44,867 bases of DNA from an uncultured Synergistaceae bacterium (GTDB lineage Bacteria; Synergistota; Synergistia; Synergistales; Aminiphilaceae), in assembly GCA_937868015.1 (NCBI GenBank), contig CALMLW010000066.1:1-44867 (forward strand). Direction: 5' to 3'. Position numbers and translations under genes: made by a program. The stretch's first letter is position 1. Each line of letters starts with the position of its first letter. Shown in pieces: positions 1 to 10,151 of the stretch. The notes beneath the pieces were generated by a model, which ran no database searches, had not been told where the DNA came from, and saw nothing but the letters and a program-made list of their open reading frames with translations.

Positions 1-1338
<1,338 letters not shown>

Positions 1339-1349
<11 letters not shown>

Positions 1350-1800
1350 CCGAGATCCCGGTGAGGAGGCGGACGTAGCCCTCGAGCTCCCGGGCCCGGG
1401 CCCGGGTGATCTGCATCACCCGCTCGGCGGTGAGGACTCCCCAGATCGTCCCCCCCTCGTTGACCTCGTAGAGCTCATTTCCCAGGGCTTGGGCCGCCTT
1501 CTCCTCCGCGTCGCGGTACTTGATCCAGAGGCGTTGCGACGCCTTCAGGACCTCCATGGCCTCGGGACGAAGCTTCTGGGCCAGGAGGCGGTATTGGGCG
1601 TTTAGCTCCCCGTCCCAGCGCTTCAGCCCCTCGGCGTAGGTCTCTCGCATCCCCGCCGTGGAGTCGTCGGCGGCCAGGGCCTCCTCGACCCACTGGTCGA
1701 TGGGGTGGGTCCTCTCTTCGGCCCCCGCCGGGGGGATCCAGACAAAAAGGGATAAAATCATCGTCAGCGCCAAAGCAGTCAGGTTTTTTCCGATGGTCAT
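1339..1800 (-). CDS. Secreted LprI-like (DUF1311) protein
   Basis: A protein of 153 residues with an N-terminal hydrophobic signal segment (LTALALTMILSLFVWIPPAGA, about residues 6-26) followed by a predicted mature domain. The pattern of a helical domain with conserved W, Y and L residues (MRETYAEGLKRWDGELNAQY, then LKASQRLWIKYRDA) matches the DUF1311/LprI family, whose best-known member inhibits lysozyme. The start at 1800 is chosen over an upstream ATG at 1857 because it has a GGGGAGG ribosome site six bases upstream and gives a normal signal peptide. The expected location is periplasmic or surface. Family membership is reasonably clear, but lysozyme inhibition is not demonstrable here. It overlaps the recQ start. 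Confidence 0.72.
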
Positions 1801-1992
1801 GTCGTTCCTCCCCGGGTTCTTCCGGCAAAAGATTTCTTCCGGAGGATCATAACACAAGAGGGATAGGTGGGGTCAACTAAGACAGAGCAAGGCTTTGATA
1901 AAAAGAGATTTTTCCGCAAAAAATGGCATTTTCCAACCGCCATCGGAAAAAGATCCCCGCAGGCCCCCATGGGGTCTTTCCTCCGGGGGTAG

Positions 1993-1998
1993 TATACT
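1993..1998 (+). promoter_or_regulatory. Possible -10 element upstream of the DnaJ-like gene
   Basis: TATACT lies about 60 bases upstream of the co-chaperone start. No convincing -35 box is found at 16-18 bases, and no CIRCE-type inverted repeat is seen, so heat-shock control by HrcA is not supported. Confidence 0.35.
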
Positions 1999-2056
1999 CG
2001 TAAAGGTCAGGAAAGATCAAATGTGAGCCCGGGGGTCAAAAGAGGGGGGAAAGACC

Positions 2057-3007
2057 ATGGCGGTGCGATACAAGGACTACTATGCGGTGCTAGGGGTGGA
2101 TCGGAAGGCCACGGCGGAGGAGATCCAAAAGGCCTTTCGGGGGGCGGCCCGCAGGCACCATCCCGACGTGAGCAAGGCTCCGGGGGCCGAGGAGCGTTAC
2201 AAAGAGATCAACGAGGCCTACGAGGTGCTGAAAGACCCCGAAAAGCGCGCCCGGTACGACGCCTTGGGGGAAAACTGGCAGGAGGGGCAGGACTTTGCCC
2301 CGCCCCCGCCCCGGCGGGGAGGAAAGGGCTTCGGCTCCTACGGGGGGCAGGAGATGCCCTTCGGGGATTTCAGCGACTTCTTCCACGTGATCTTCGGCGG
2401 GGGCTTCGGGGTTCCGGGGGATTTCGGGGCCTTCTCCGGGGCCCGGGCGCGACCCGGGGGCCCCCGGCGAGGGGAGGACGTGGAGTTCTCCCTGGAGATC
2501 TCCCTGGAGGAGGCCCAGAGGGGATGTCGACGCTCCCTCGTGTGGGAGGATGACGGGGGGAAGCGGCAGACCCTGGAGGTGCGCATCCCCTCGGGGGTGA
2601 CGGAGGGCTCCCGGGTCCGGGTGGCGGGCAAGGGGCACCCCGGATCGGGGGGAGGGGCCCCGGGGGATCTCTACCTGCGCATATCCCTCCTGCCCCACGG
2701 GCGCTTCGCCGTGGACGGCCACGACCTGCGCACCTCGGTGGAGGTGGCCCCCTGGGAGGCCGCCCTGGGGGGGGAGATTCCGGTGGAGACGATCACGGGG
2801 CCGGTGGAGATGAAAATTCCCCCCGGCACCCAGGGAACCCAGGTCTTTCGCCTGCGGGGCAAGGGGCTCCCCAAGAGGCGAAAGGACGACCGGGGAGATC
2901 TTTACGTCACGGTCCGCATCGCCATCCCGCGCCAACTGAGTTCTCGGGAGAGGGAGCTCTTCGAGGAGCTGGCCCGGGTCTCGACTTGGAAGCCCCGGGG
3001 GGAGTAG
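2057..3007 (+). CDS. DnaJ/CbpA-type J-domain co-chaperone
   Basis: A protein of 316 residues. The J domain occupies residues about 6-72 with the essential HPD tripeptide (HHPDVSK) and the typical helix IV ending (KRARYDAL). A Gly/Phe-rich linker follows (about 85-145, GGKGFGSYGG, GGGFGVPGDFG), then two C-terminal beta-sandwich substrate-binding domains (about 155-310; DLYLRISLLPH, DLYVTVRI). The cysteine-rich zinc domain of canonical DnaJ is absent, which places it in the CbpA/type II group. It would stimulate the ATPase of DnaK and deliver clients. It stands alone, with no dnaK or grpE next to it, and converges with the following minus-strand gene only 10 bases away. An AGAGGGGGGAAAG site precedes the ATG. 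Confidence 0.92.
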   Translation: MAVRYKDYYAVLGVDRKATAEEIQKAFRGAARRHHPDVSKAPGAEERYKEINEAYEVLKDPEKRARYDALGENWQEGQDFAPPPPRRGGKGFGSYGGQEMPFGDFSDFFHVIFGGGFGVPGDFGAFSGARARPGGPRRGEDVEFSLEISLEEAQRGCRRSLVWEDDGGKRQTLEVRIPSGVTEGSRVRVAGKGHPGSGGGAPGDLYLRISLLPHGRFAVDGHDLRTSVEVAPWEAALGGEIPVETITGPVEMKIPPGTQGTQVFRLRGKGLPKRRKDDRGDLYVTVRIAIPRQLSSRERELFEELARVSTWKPRGE

Positions 3008-3017
3008 CTGGGCCCGG

Positions 3018-4643
3018 TCAGGGGAGGGTCAGGTCGGAGAGGTCCTCTTCCTCTTCCGGGGTTGGCCGGGCGAGCCGGGGGGGAGGGGCGTCCCGCAGGG
3101 CGGCCACCCAGGGCACCGTCCCCCGGTCGATGACGGCCAGACAGGCGTCCACCACCCCGGGATCGTACTTCGTCCCCCGGTGGCGCGAAATCTCCTCAAG
3201 GGCGGCGGCCATGCCCAGGGAGGAACGGTAGGGGCGGTGGGCGTTCATGGCTTCCACCACGTCGGCCACCGCGATGATGCGGGCCTCGGGGAGGATCTCC
3301 TCCCCCCGGAGCCCCTGGGGATACCCCGAACCGTCCATCCGTTCGTGGTGCTGGAGCACCATGGCTCCCAAGGGCCAGGGGAGCTCGATGCGCTTCAGGA
3401 TCTCCTGCCCCTGGGAGGGGTGGAGCTTCACCAGGGCGTACTCGTCCTCGCTGAGGACCCCGGGTTTACAGAGCACCTCCGAGGGGACGGTGATGGTCCC
3501 CAGGTCGTGCACCAGGGCGGCCATGCGGACTCCGTGGACGCGCTCCGGGGAAAAGTGCATGAGGGAGGCGATGGCGGCGGCGAGCTCCGCCACCCGGCTC
3601 TGGTGTCCCACGGTGTAGATGTCGTGGGCCTCCGAGGTCCGGGAGAGGACCTCCAGGGTCTGATCCCAACTCTTCTGGAGCTGGGCCACGTTCCGGGCGA
3701 GCTCCCTCTGGCTGGCGGCCAGGGCCTCGGCGTGGTGGCGATGTTCCAGGGCGTTGGCCACCTGGGTCGCCATGAAGTTCAGGATCTCCATGGCCCGGGG
3801 AGGGTACCGGACCCCCTCGTCGTAGGTCTGCACCGCCACGATGCCGAAGACCTCCCCGTTGCCGGCGCGCAAAGGGGCCCCGAGCCACTCGGAGGGGATG
3901 GTTCCCCGGAGTTGGCCCCTCTCTTTCATGGCCATGCAGGCGGCGTGGTCGTAGAGGATTGCCGTGCCCTTTTGGATCACGCGAAAGGAAAGCCCCAGGG
4001 GTTGGAGGGGGACGCCGTGCCACTCTTCCTCGGAGAGGTCGTCCTTTTCGTCCACGTGGTAGACGAAGCGGACGGTGGTCTGCTCCCGGTCGCAGAGGGC
4101 GATGTAAAAGTTCTTTGCGGGCATGAGATCGGCGAGGATTCGGTGGACATCGGCATAGAGGGCCTCGAGGGGAGCCTCCCCCCGGGCGGTCTCGGAGATG
4201 TGGTAGAGGGCGGCTTGGATCCTCTCGGCTCGCTTGTATTCGGTGATGTCGCGCTCGAAGACCAGGATCCCCGCCACGGCCCCCTCCTCGTCCCGGAAGG
4301 GGATCTTGTCCGCCAGGGTCCAGAGGAGCTCCCCCGAAGGGGTCTCGTAGCGCTGCAAGAGGCCATACAAGGGGCTTCCCGTGCGGAGCACCTCCCGGTC
4401 TTGGTCGAAAAACCGAGCCCCCTCCTGGGGGAAGAGCTCTTCCATGGAGAGCCCCTCGGCCGCAGTCGACACCTTGCCGGTGAGGCGCTCGACGTAGGGG
4501 TTGGCCCGGAGCATGTGGTTGTGTCGGTCCTTCAGGGCGATGGCAAAGGGGGCCTCTTCGAAGATGAGGCGAAAGCCCTTTTGTTGAAAAAGATCCAACA
4601 ATCGCTGCCGGTCCCGGTCGTGATCCGATCCACACTCCGCCAC
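3018..4643 (-). CDS. PAS-GAF-HD-GYP signalling protein (probable c-di-GMP phosphodiesterase)
   Basis: A 541-residue cytoplasmic protein with no membrane segments. It has a PAS domain at about 28-138 (APFAIALKDR, FERDITEYKRAE at its end), a GAF domain at about 160-297 and a C-terminal HD-GYP domain at about 330-515. The catalytic motifs are intact: HD at 379-380 (LVHDLGT), HHERMDGSGYP at 432-442 and the downstream ADVVEAM. The family hydrolyses cyclic-di-GMP to pGpG or GMP. PAS and GAF would sense a small ligand or redox state. The initiator is GTG at 4643 with a G-rich ribosome site. It is divergent from the second HD-GYP gene, sharing a 241-base promoter region. Confidence 0.87.
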   Translation of the reverse strand: MAECGSDHDRDRQRLLDLFQQKGFRLIFEEAPFAIALKDRHNHMLRANPYVERLTGKVSTAAEGLSMEELFPQEGARFFDQDREVLRTGSPLYGLLQRYETPSGELLWTLADKIPFRDEEGAVAGILVFERDITEYKRAERIQAALYHISETARGEAPLEALYADVHRILADLMPAKNFYIALCDREQTTVRFVYHVDEKDDLSEEEWHGVPLQPLGLSFRVIQKGTAILYDHAACMAMKERGQLRGTIPSEWLGAPLRAGNGEVFGIVAVQTYDEGVRYPPRAMEILNFMATQVANALEHRHHAEALAASQRELARNVAQLQKSWDQTLEVLSRTSEAHDIYTVGHQSRVAELAAAIASLMHFSPERVHGVRMAALVHDLGTITVPSEVLCKPGVLSEDEYALVKLHPSQGQEILKRIELPWPLGAMVLQHHERMDGSGYPQGLRGEEILPEARIIAVADVVEAMNAHRPYRSSLGMAAALEEISRHRGTKYDPGVVDACLAVIDRGTVPWVAALRDAPPPRLARPTPEEEEDLSDLTLP

Positions 4644-4721
4644 GTCCCCATCCCCCTTTCGCCCATTGGAGGGGCCTTTCTCTCATTCTAAGGGGCGGAG
4701 GGGCTAAGGGCAAGGGCGTCT

Positions 4722-4749
4722 TTGATATTTTTTATATTTCTCGGCCCAA
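4722..4749 (-). promoter_or_regulatory. Possible promoter of the PAS-GAF-HD-GYP gene
   Basis: On the minus strand TTGGGC (4744-4749) and TATCAA (4722-4727) are separated by 16 bases in an AT-rich patch that is unusual for this GC-rich window. The distance to the GTG start is about 80 bases. Confidence 0.35.
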
Positions 4750-4797
4750 GGATCTCCGGGGCAACGCCTCTCCCTTTTCCCCCGGGGCCTTTTCCCG

Positions 4798-4803
4798 TAT
4801 AAT
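4798..4803 (+). promoter_or_regulatory. Consensus -10 box upstream of the second HD-GYP gene
   Basis: A perfect TATAAT lies 82 bases upstream of the ATG at 4885. The -35 position (4775-4780, TTTTCC) is weak, which would fit a regulated or activator-dependent promoter. Confidence 0.45.
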
Positions 4804-4884
4804 GCCCGCACCTCAAAGTCTTTCTTCCAAGGCTTTGGGGAGGGCTCCGGGGAAAGCCCCGGGCCCGGAGAGGGGGTGGGCGCG

Positions 4885-6132
4885 ATGGCCATGATGCTGG
4901 CGGTGGAAGACCTGGTCCCGGGGGTGGTGCTCCATCGGAACGTGACGGACCCCTCGGGGCGGCTGCTCCTGGCGGCGGGGGTGGCGCTCACCGAGGCTCA
5001 CATCCGGAGCATGGAAAAGTGGGGCGTGGTGGCGGTGCAGGTGTGCTTCGGCGCCGCCGACGAGGACCGGACGGAGACGGGTCCCATCCCCCCCGAGCTG
5101 GTGCAGGAGACCAAGAGACAACTCCGGGAGATCGCCGGATTTCTGGAGAACAAAAAAAGCATTCCCCGGGCCTCCTTTCACCTCCTGACTTCGACTCTCA
5201 ACAGCGTGATCCAAGCGCTCCTGGATCACCGGGGGGAGCTCTTCGAAGAGGTGCGCCTCATATCCCACCACGACGCCCATACCTACGATCACTCCTGGTC
5301 CGTCTGCGTCCTGTCCCTGGCGCTGGCCCGGGAGGCCCCTTCGGTGGGTCTTTCGGGGGCGCCGGACTACTTGTCGCGCTTGAGCCTGGGGTTGGGAGGG
5401 GTCTTTCACGACCTGGGGAAGATCTTCATCCCCCTGGAGGTGCTCAACAAGCCCGGGGCCCTCACGGCGGAGGAGTTTTCCCTCATCCGGGAGCACCCCC
5501 AGCGGGGGATGAACGCCCTGCGGACCTATGAGAGCGTCCCCCCCATGGCCCGGAGCATCGTGCTACACCACCACCAGCGATGGGACGGCAAGGGCTACGG
5601 CCCGGCTAGCGGCTTTCTCCTGGAGGGAGAAGAGATCCCCCACCTGGTGCGCCTGGTGTCGGTGGCGGACGCCTACGACGCCCTGGTGTCCGACCGCCCC
5701 TACCGTCCGGGGTACCTCCCCGGAGACGCCCTCACCGTGTTGCGCCAGGCCGGGGGATCGTACTTCGATCCCCGGGTGGTCCAGCTCCTCTCCGGCGCGG
5801 TGCCCGACTATCCCCGGGGGGCGGTGGTGCTCTCCAAGGGAGGGTGGGTGGTGCACGTCGACCGGGCGGTGCGTCGGGGAGACCCCTTGCGGGGCACCGT
5901 GGTGGGGTCCTTGGCGGCCGAAGGCCAATCGGCGGTGGGGGAAGAGGTGACGCTCACTTCGGCCGGTCTCCTGTGCGGCGGCACCTCCGTGGCTCACCTG
6001 GCCCGGAGGCTGGAGTCCCTCTGGCACCTCCACCCCTCCCTGGAGGAACACCCCCTGGCCCTGCACTCCTTCCCCCCTTGGGACACGCTCCTGAGACACC
6101 ACTTCCGCCGGGGAATCCCCGTGATGCCCTGA
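4885..6132 (+). CDS. HD-GYP domain protein with degenerate GYP motif
   Basis: A 415-residue protein. Residues about 5-55 form a small N-terminal domain (LVPGVVLHRNV, GVALTEAHI) that also occurs at the start of the HDOD protein at 24163-25458. The HD-GYP domain occupies about 120-310, with the HD pair at 175-176 (FHDLGK) and a second metal region HHHQRWDGKGYGP at 228-240. Compared with the family motif HHExxDGxGYP, the Glu is Gln and the Pro is shifted by one, so activity or metal content may differ from a standard c-di-GMP phosphodiesterase. A further 100-residue C-terminal part (about 315-415) is beta-rich and unassigned. The ATG at 4885 is preferred over the GTG at 4876 because GGAGAGGGG lies at proper spacing. 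Confidence 0.82.
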   Translation: MAMMLAVEDLVPGVVLHRNVTDPSGRLLLAAGVALTEAHIRSMEKWGVVAVQVCFGAADEDRTETGPIPPELVQETKRQLREIAGFLENKKSIPRASFHLLTSTLNSVIQALLDHRGELFEEVRLISHHDAHTYDHSWSVCVLSLALAREAPSVGLSGAPDYLSRLSLGLGGVFHDLGKIFIPLEVLNKPGALTAEEFSLIREHPQRGMNALRTYESVPPMARSIVLHHHQRWDGKGYGPASGFLLEGEEIPHLVRLVSVADAYDALVSDRPYRPGYLPGDALTVLRQAGGSYFDPRVVQLLSGAVPDYPRGAVVLSKGGWVVHVDRAVRRGDPLRGTVVGSLAAEGQSAVGEEVTLTSAGLLCGGTSVAHLARRLESLWHLHPSLEEHPLALHSFPPWDTLLRHHFRRGIPVMP

Positions 6133-6178
6133 CGCCCCCGGGGCCCACCTTCCGGGCGGCGGGATCTTCCATAAATCT

Positions 6179-6748
6179 TTACCGCCGGAGCAGACGGGAG
6201 TCCCCTGCCTCGAAGCAGGGGATGCACACGCTCCGCCCCCCCAGGAGGCGCCCTCGGCTTTCCATGAAGGGTTCTCCGCAAAGGGGGCAGGAGAGGGTCT
6301 CCCGGATCGGGGCCTCCGGGGGAAGGATAAAGGGCACCTCGGTCCGCTGGAAGAGGTCGTCCAGGCGGGCCCCCAGGATCTCGTTGCAACGCCGGAGCCG
6401 CCGCGCCTCCGGCGAGGCCCCGCCGTCCGACAAATCCCGGCGCTGGGGCCGGAGGAAAAACCGTAGGGCCTTGCCGTCCTCTCGGCGAAAGAAGCTGAAG
6501 GCCACCTTGCCGTGGTCCACGAAGATCAGATTGCCCTTGCCGAAGGTGCATCCGGTGAGGACCTGCACTGCGTCCACCGCGCACATGTCCGTCTCCGTCA
6601 CCGCCACCACGTCCTCGTCGCCGCTCCTTCCCACTTCCTCCAGGGCCAGCTCCCCCGCCCGCACCCCCAGGGCCAGCCCCGGACACCAGTGGCCGTGAAA
6701 GGCCACCGCCGCCCGAATCTGGTCCTCGCTCAACCGACATCCCGTCAT
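6179..6748 (-). CDS. FmdE-family protein with C-terminal zinc ribbon
   Basis: A 189-residue protein. The N-terminal 140 residues match the FmdE family (formylmethanofuran dehydrogenase subunit E-like): AVAFHGHWCPGLALGVRAG near the start and TDMCAVDAVQVLTGC followed by TFGKGNL. The conserved His and Cys residues form the family's metal site. The C-terminus carries a CPLCGEPF...CIPC zinc ribbon, an arrangement seen in stand-alone FmdE proteins of non-methanogens. The biochemical role outside methanogens is not established; a link to molybdenum or formate metabolism is only suggested by family history. The ATG at 6748 has a GAGGAG ribosome site. It is divergent from the interrupted chemoreceptor gene. 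Confidence 0.8.
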   Translation of the reverse strand: MTGCRLSEDQIRAAVAFHGHWCPGLALGVRAGELALEEVGRSGDEDVVAVTETDMCAVDAVQVLTGCTFGKGNLIFVDHGKVAFSFFRREDGKALRFFLRPQRRDLSDGGASPEARRLRRCNEILGARLDDLFQRTEVPFILPPEAPIRETLSCPLCGEPFMESRGRLLGGRSVCIPCFEAGDSRLLRR

Positions 6749-6882
6749 GTTTTTCTCCTCTCGGAGGCGCCCCGGGCGCCTCGGCGATCCGGGCCCCGCC
6801 ACATCGGGGGCCGCTTCCGGTTCCTGACCTCGACATTCCTGAAAGCGCGTTTAGGGATCCTCCCGGGTTTTCCCAGGAGCAC

Positions 6883-6888
6883 TATAAT
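6883..6888 (+). promoter_or_regulatory. Consensus -10 box upstream of interrupted chemoreceptor
   Basis: A perfect TATAAT lies 45 bases before the ATG at 6934. No good -35 match occurs at 16-18 bases, and no sigma-28 type site was found. Confidence 0.45.
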
Positions 6889-6933
6889 GGGGGCGCCAAG
6901 GCTCCCATTCTGAGGACAACGGAGGCGAAGATC

Positions 6934-8934
6934 ATGACTCTACGCCGGAAAATATTTTTCTTCCTTGCCGCCGCCCTGCTTCCCGTGGCGACGGTGCTCT
7001 TTTTCTCGGCGCGCTATTTCGTGCTGGACGGCTTTCTCCAGATGGAAAAGAGCTCCATGGAACAAAAGCTCAAGTGGGCCCGGGGGGCCTTCGACTATGA
7101 GAAGACCAACCTCGCCGATCTTCTGGAAAGTTGGGCCGTGTGGGACGCGAGCTACAACTACCTGCTGAGCCCCGACGAGCTCTACGAAGAAGAGAACCTC
7201 AACGAGGAAAATTTCAAGATCATGCGCCTGGACGCCATCGCCTACGTGCGCTCCGACGGCGGCGTGGTGACCGCCCTGGGGTGCCATCGGCACAGCGGCG
7301 AGAAGGGCCCCTTTCCTGCGGGCCTCGAGGCCCAGCTGACTTCCTCCAGCCCCCTGGTGTCCCTTTCGTCGGACACCAAGATGGTGGGGATTTTGTCCCT
7401 TCCCGGGGGCCCCATGCTGGTGGGGGCCATGCCCATCCTCACCAACCTGCGCCAGGGGCCCGTCCACGGTGTGCTCGTGATGGGACGTTTTCTCGACAGC
7501 GACATGGCGGCCGACCTGGCCTAGAAGGCCGATCTTCCCTTTTCGGTGGAGCCCTTCGAGGCAAGCGAGGCCAAGAACCTCTTGGGGTCGGAAAGGCCCC
7601 TGGTCGTCGTGCCCCGGGACGAGGATCGGGTCACGGGGTTCACCCTCCTGCGCGACATCGCGGGGCGCCCCGGCGTCGTCTTCCGCGTCGATCAGGAACG
7701 GCGGGAGCTCCAGGCGGCCCACCGGAGCATCCTGATCCTCGGAGCCATTTTCCTGGCGGCGGCGGTCTTCCTTCTGGGGGCCGTGGGCCTGCCGTTGCAG
7801 CGGTTCATTTTGCGCCCTCTGGGCCACATGGTTTCCACCGCCCAGGGCATCGCGGCGGGAGACCTCACCCGGCGTTTCGCCCTGGAGGGGAAAGACGAGG
7901 TGGCCCAGGCCGCAGGGGCCATCGAAGCCATGACGGAAAAACTCTGCGACGCCATGCGGCGGATCTCCGAAACCGCCGCGCGCCTCGACGACTTCGCCCG
8001 GAACTTCGCCGCTCTGGCGGACGAGTCGGAGGCGGGGGCCGAGAAGTCCCGCCTCCGCGTCGAGGAGGTGGGGGCCGAAATGGAGGGGCTCGCCAGCACG
8101 GCGGCGGAGATCGACGCGTCGGTCCACGAGGTGGCGGAAAGCGCCCAGCGAGTGGCCCAGCAGAGCGCCGACATGGCGGATCAGGTGGTAGGGGCCCAGG
8201 AAACGGGGGATGCGGGCATCGCCGCCCTTCGGCTCGCGGTGGCGGGGGTGGAGGAAATGGCCCGGGACGCCACCACCGCCGCCGCATCGGTGAAGACCCT
8301 GGGGGATCGGGCCCGGCAGATCCAGGGCTTTGTCTCCCAGATCGGCGGCATCGCCGATCAGACGAACCTGCTGGCCTTGAACGCCGCCATCGAAGCCGCC
8401 CGGGCCGGCGAGGCGGGGCGAGGCTTTGCCGTGGTGGCGGAAGAAGTGCGCAAGCTCGCCGAAGAGTCGAACACCGCCGCCCGGAGCATCGCCGAACTCG
8501 CCACGGCCATCGCCCAGGACCTCGGTGCCGTGCTTTCCGCCACGGAGCGCAACGCCGCCGCCGCGAAAGAGTCCCAAGATAAGGTGTCCGGCACGGAGGG
8601 GCGCATCGCCGCCATGATCGAAGGGCTCCGGGCCATCGCCGCTTCCACCCAGGATCTGGCCGCCGTTTCGGGGGAGCAGGCCGCCTCCAGCCAGGAAATC
8701 GCCGCCTCGGTGCAGGACATCGGTCGGAAAGTCGCCGGAGGCACGGTTTCGACGGCGGAGGCCCGGAAAGCCATGGGCAGCGAGGTCGAAACCGCTCGGA
8801 AAGTGGCGGAAAACGCCCACCATCTGGCCCAGTTGGCCGACGAGCTCCAGGGCACCCTGGCGGAATTCGTCTTTGACGACGAAGAAGGGGCGTCGTCTGC
8901 CTCCCCCGCCCTGCCCTTCAACCGGGGGCGGTAA
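6934..8934 (+). pseudogene. CHASE4-type methyl-accepting chemotaxis protein interrupted by in-frame TAG
   Basis: One continuous frame of 666 codons encodes a full chemoreceptor, broken only by an amber codon at 7522-7524 (codon 197). Before it lie membrane segment 1 (about 5-25) and an extracytoplasmic CHASE4-like sensor containing WAVWDASYNYL and VHGVLVMGRFLDSD. After it the sensor resumes ([10 protein letters not shown]), followed by membrane segment 2 (about 265-287), a HAMP domain and a methyl-accepting domain with the invariant hairpin tip ([20 protein letters not shown]). The codon in the break is a one-base change from CAG, GAG or AAG. No frame change is needed, so a nonsense mutation or a base-calling error is the simplest reading. 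If real, no membrane-anchored receptor is made; the downstream part has ATGs but no good ribosome site. Confidence 0.85.
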
Positions 8935-8961
8935 CGGCAGCCGAAAAAATACTTCTTTCCC

Positions 8962-8978
8962 GGAGGGGGCTCCTTTTT
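8962..8978 (+). terminator. Weak terminator-like hairpin after the chemoreceptor
   Basis: GGAG, a four-base loop and CTCC (8962-8973) are followed directly by TTTTT (8974-8978). The stem is short, but it lies 27 bases after the stop in a convergent gap. Confidence 0.35.
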
Positions 8979-9041
8979 CCGAAAAGGGGCTCCCCTCCAC
9001 AGTGTGCTCCCCGGAAGCAGAGGGGCAGGAGGTCCGGGCCT

Positions 9042-10151
9042 TTACCCCCGAGTTTGCACGTCCCGGGCCGGTGTTCCGGAAAAAGGGTCTTCGAGAAAGA
9101 AGAGAAAGTCGCAGCGGGGGGCCCCTTCCATGATGGTGCTCCGGCGCTTCAGACGGAGGCGGGGGTCCAGCCCCCGGGCGAAGGCCTCGTCCCGGGCGCA
9201 GGAGAGACAAAAGCCCTGCTCCCGGGCGCCGAGCCCTTCGTAGAGTTCCGCGTAGGCGCAGCGGAGCACGTCGAACCGGAGCCTGGTGGGAGTTTCCTCA
9301 AAGAAGGCGAGGTCCAGGGCCCCTTCGGCGGCCCATTCTTCCCGCACCACCCGGGCCAACACCTCCAGCGGGGCCCCTTCCCGCCGGTTCCTGCGGGCGG
9401 CGCCGCTGGCCCGGGCGTCCTCGGCGATCCCCGCGGAAGCCACTTCCCGGGCCTTTTCCGCCCCCAGGTGCTTCTCGAAGGCCCGCAGGAGGGCCAGGGC
9501 TCCGGGGGCCTGAATTTTCCGGCGCTGGAGATGGGACAGGGGGCAGGATCCCTCCGGTTCCCTGTCGGAGGGGAGCGAAGGATGCCCGAGGAGAGGGAAC
9601 CTTTCCGGGGGCAGCTCAAGGTCCCAACGCTCCTCCACCAGGTCGCGCCCCCAGAGGTGGTGCGTCACGGATTCCACCGGATGGAACCCGTGGCGGGTGT
9701 AGAGCTTGCGCGCCTCCTCCAGGGTGGCCACGGTCCACAGAAAGATCTTGCCGTACCCCTGCTCCCGGGCGAACTCAAGGGCGCGGCGCAGCAACGCTCC
9801 TCCCCACCCCTGGCCCCGGAACTCCGGCTGCACCAGGAACCACCGGAGCTGCACTTCCTCCGCGCTGTGCCGCACCATGCCGATGGAGCCCGCGAGGGTG
9901 TGGCCGTCCGTCACCACCCAGACCTCGCTCCCCCCCCGGTGCCGTTCCTCCAGATAGGTCACCATGCCCCGGAGGACGTAGGCCTCGAAGTCCTCTCCGA
10001 ACCCATGCTCCCGGGCATAGATCCGGGCGTGGTCCCGGGCCACCCCGAGGAGCTCCCCCTTTTCCGCCGGACGCAGCACCAGAGAGCCATCGTGTTCGAA
10101 GGGGAAATTTTCCGTGCCGTGCATGGAAATCCCCCTTTCGTTTTTCGTCAT
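9042..10151 (-). CDS. GNAT acetyltransferase fused to ATC-hydrolase-like domain
   Basis: A 369-residue two-domain protein. Residues about 24-180 form a GNAT N-acetyltransferase domain with the acetyl-CoA loop (VQPEFRGQGWGGALLRRAL) and LYTRHGFHPVES. Residues about 215-360 match the L-2-amino-thiazoline-4-carboxylate hydrolase family: RLRFDVLRCAYAELY, GFCLSCARDEAFA and the terminal TIMEGAPRCDF motif. Prototype members hydrolyse a thiazoline ring on the way to L-cysteine, but most relatives are uncharacterised. The ATG at 10151 overlaps the TRAP permease stop as ATGA, favouring coupled translation. An internal ATG at 10124 has a better G-rich ribosome site and would shorten the protein by nine residues. 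It is last in an apparent operon with the transporter, so it may process the imported solute. Confidence 0.82.
   Translation of the reverse strand: MTKNERGISMHGTENFPFEHDGSLVLRPAEKGELLGVARDHARIYAREHGFGEDFEAYVLRGMVTYLEERHRGGSEVWVVTDGHTLAGSIGMVRHSAEEVQLRWFLVQPEFRGQGWGGALLRRALEFAREQGYGKIFLWTVATLEEARKLYTRHGFHPVESVTHHLWGRDLVEERWDLELPPERFPLLGHPSLPSDREPEGSCPLSHLQRRKIQAPGALALLRAFEKHLGAEKAREVASAGIAEDARASGAARRNRREGAPLEVLARVVREEWAAEGALDLAFFEETPTRLRFDVLRCAYAELYEGLGAREQGFCLSCARDEAFARGLDPRLRLKRRSTIMEGAPRCDFLFFLEDPFSGTPARDVQTRG

Noticed and set aside
3180-4691. 503-codon plus-strand frame opposite the PAS-GAF-HD-GYP gene
   Set aside because: The minus strand encodes conserved HD-GYP, GAF and PAS motifs; the plus-strand translation is His/Gly-rich without any known pattern.
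7522-7524. Pyrrolysine or other recoding at the amber codon in the chemoreceptor
   Set aside because: TAG is used as a normal stop by several intact genes in the window (for example the DnaJ-like and LprI-like genes), and chemoreceptors are not known pyrrolysine proteins. A mutation or read error is simpler.
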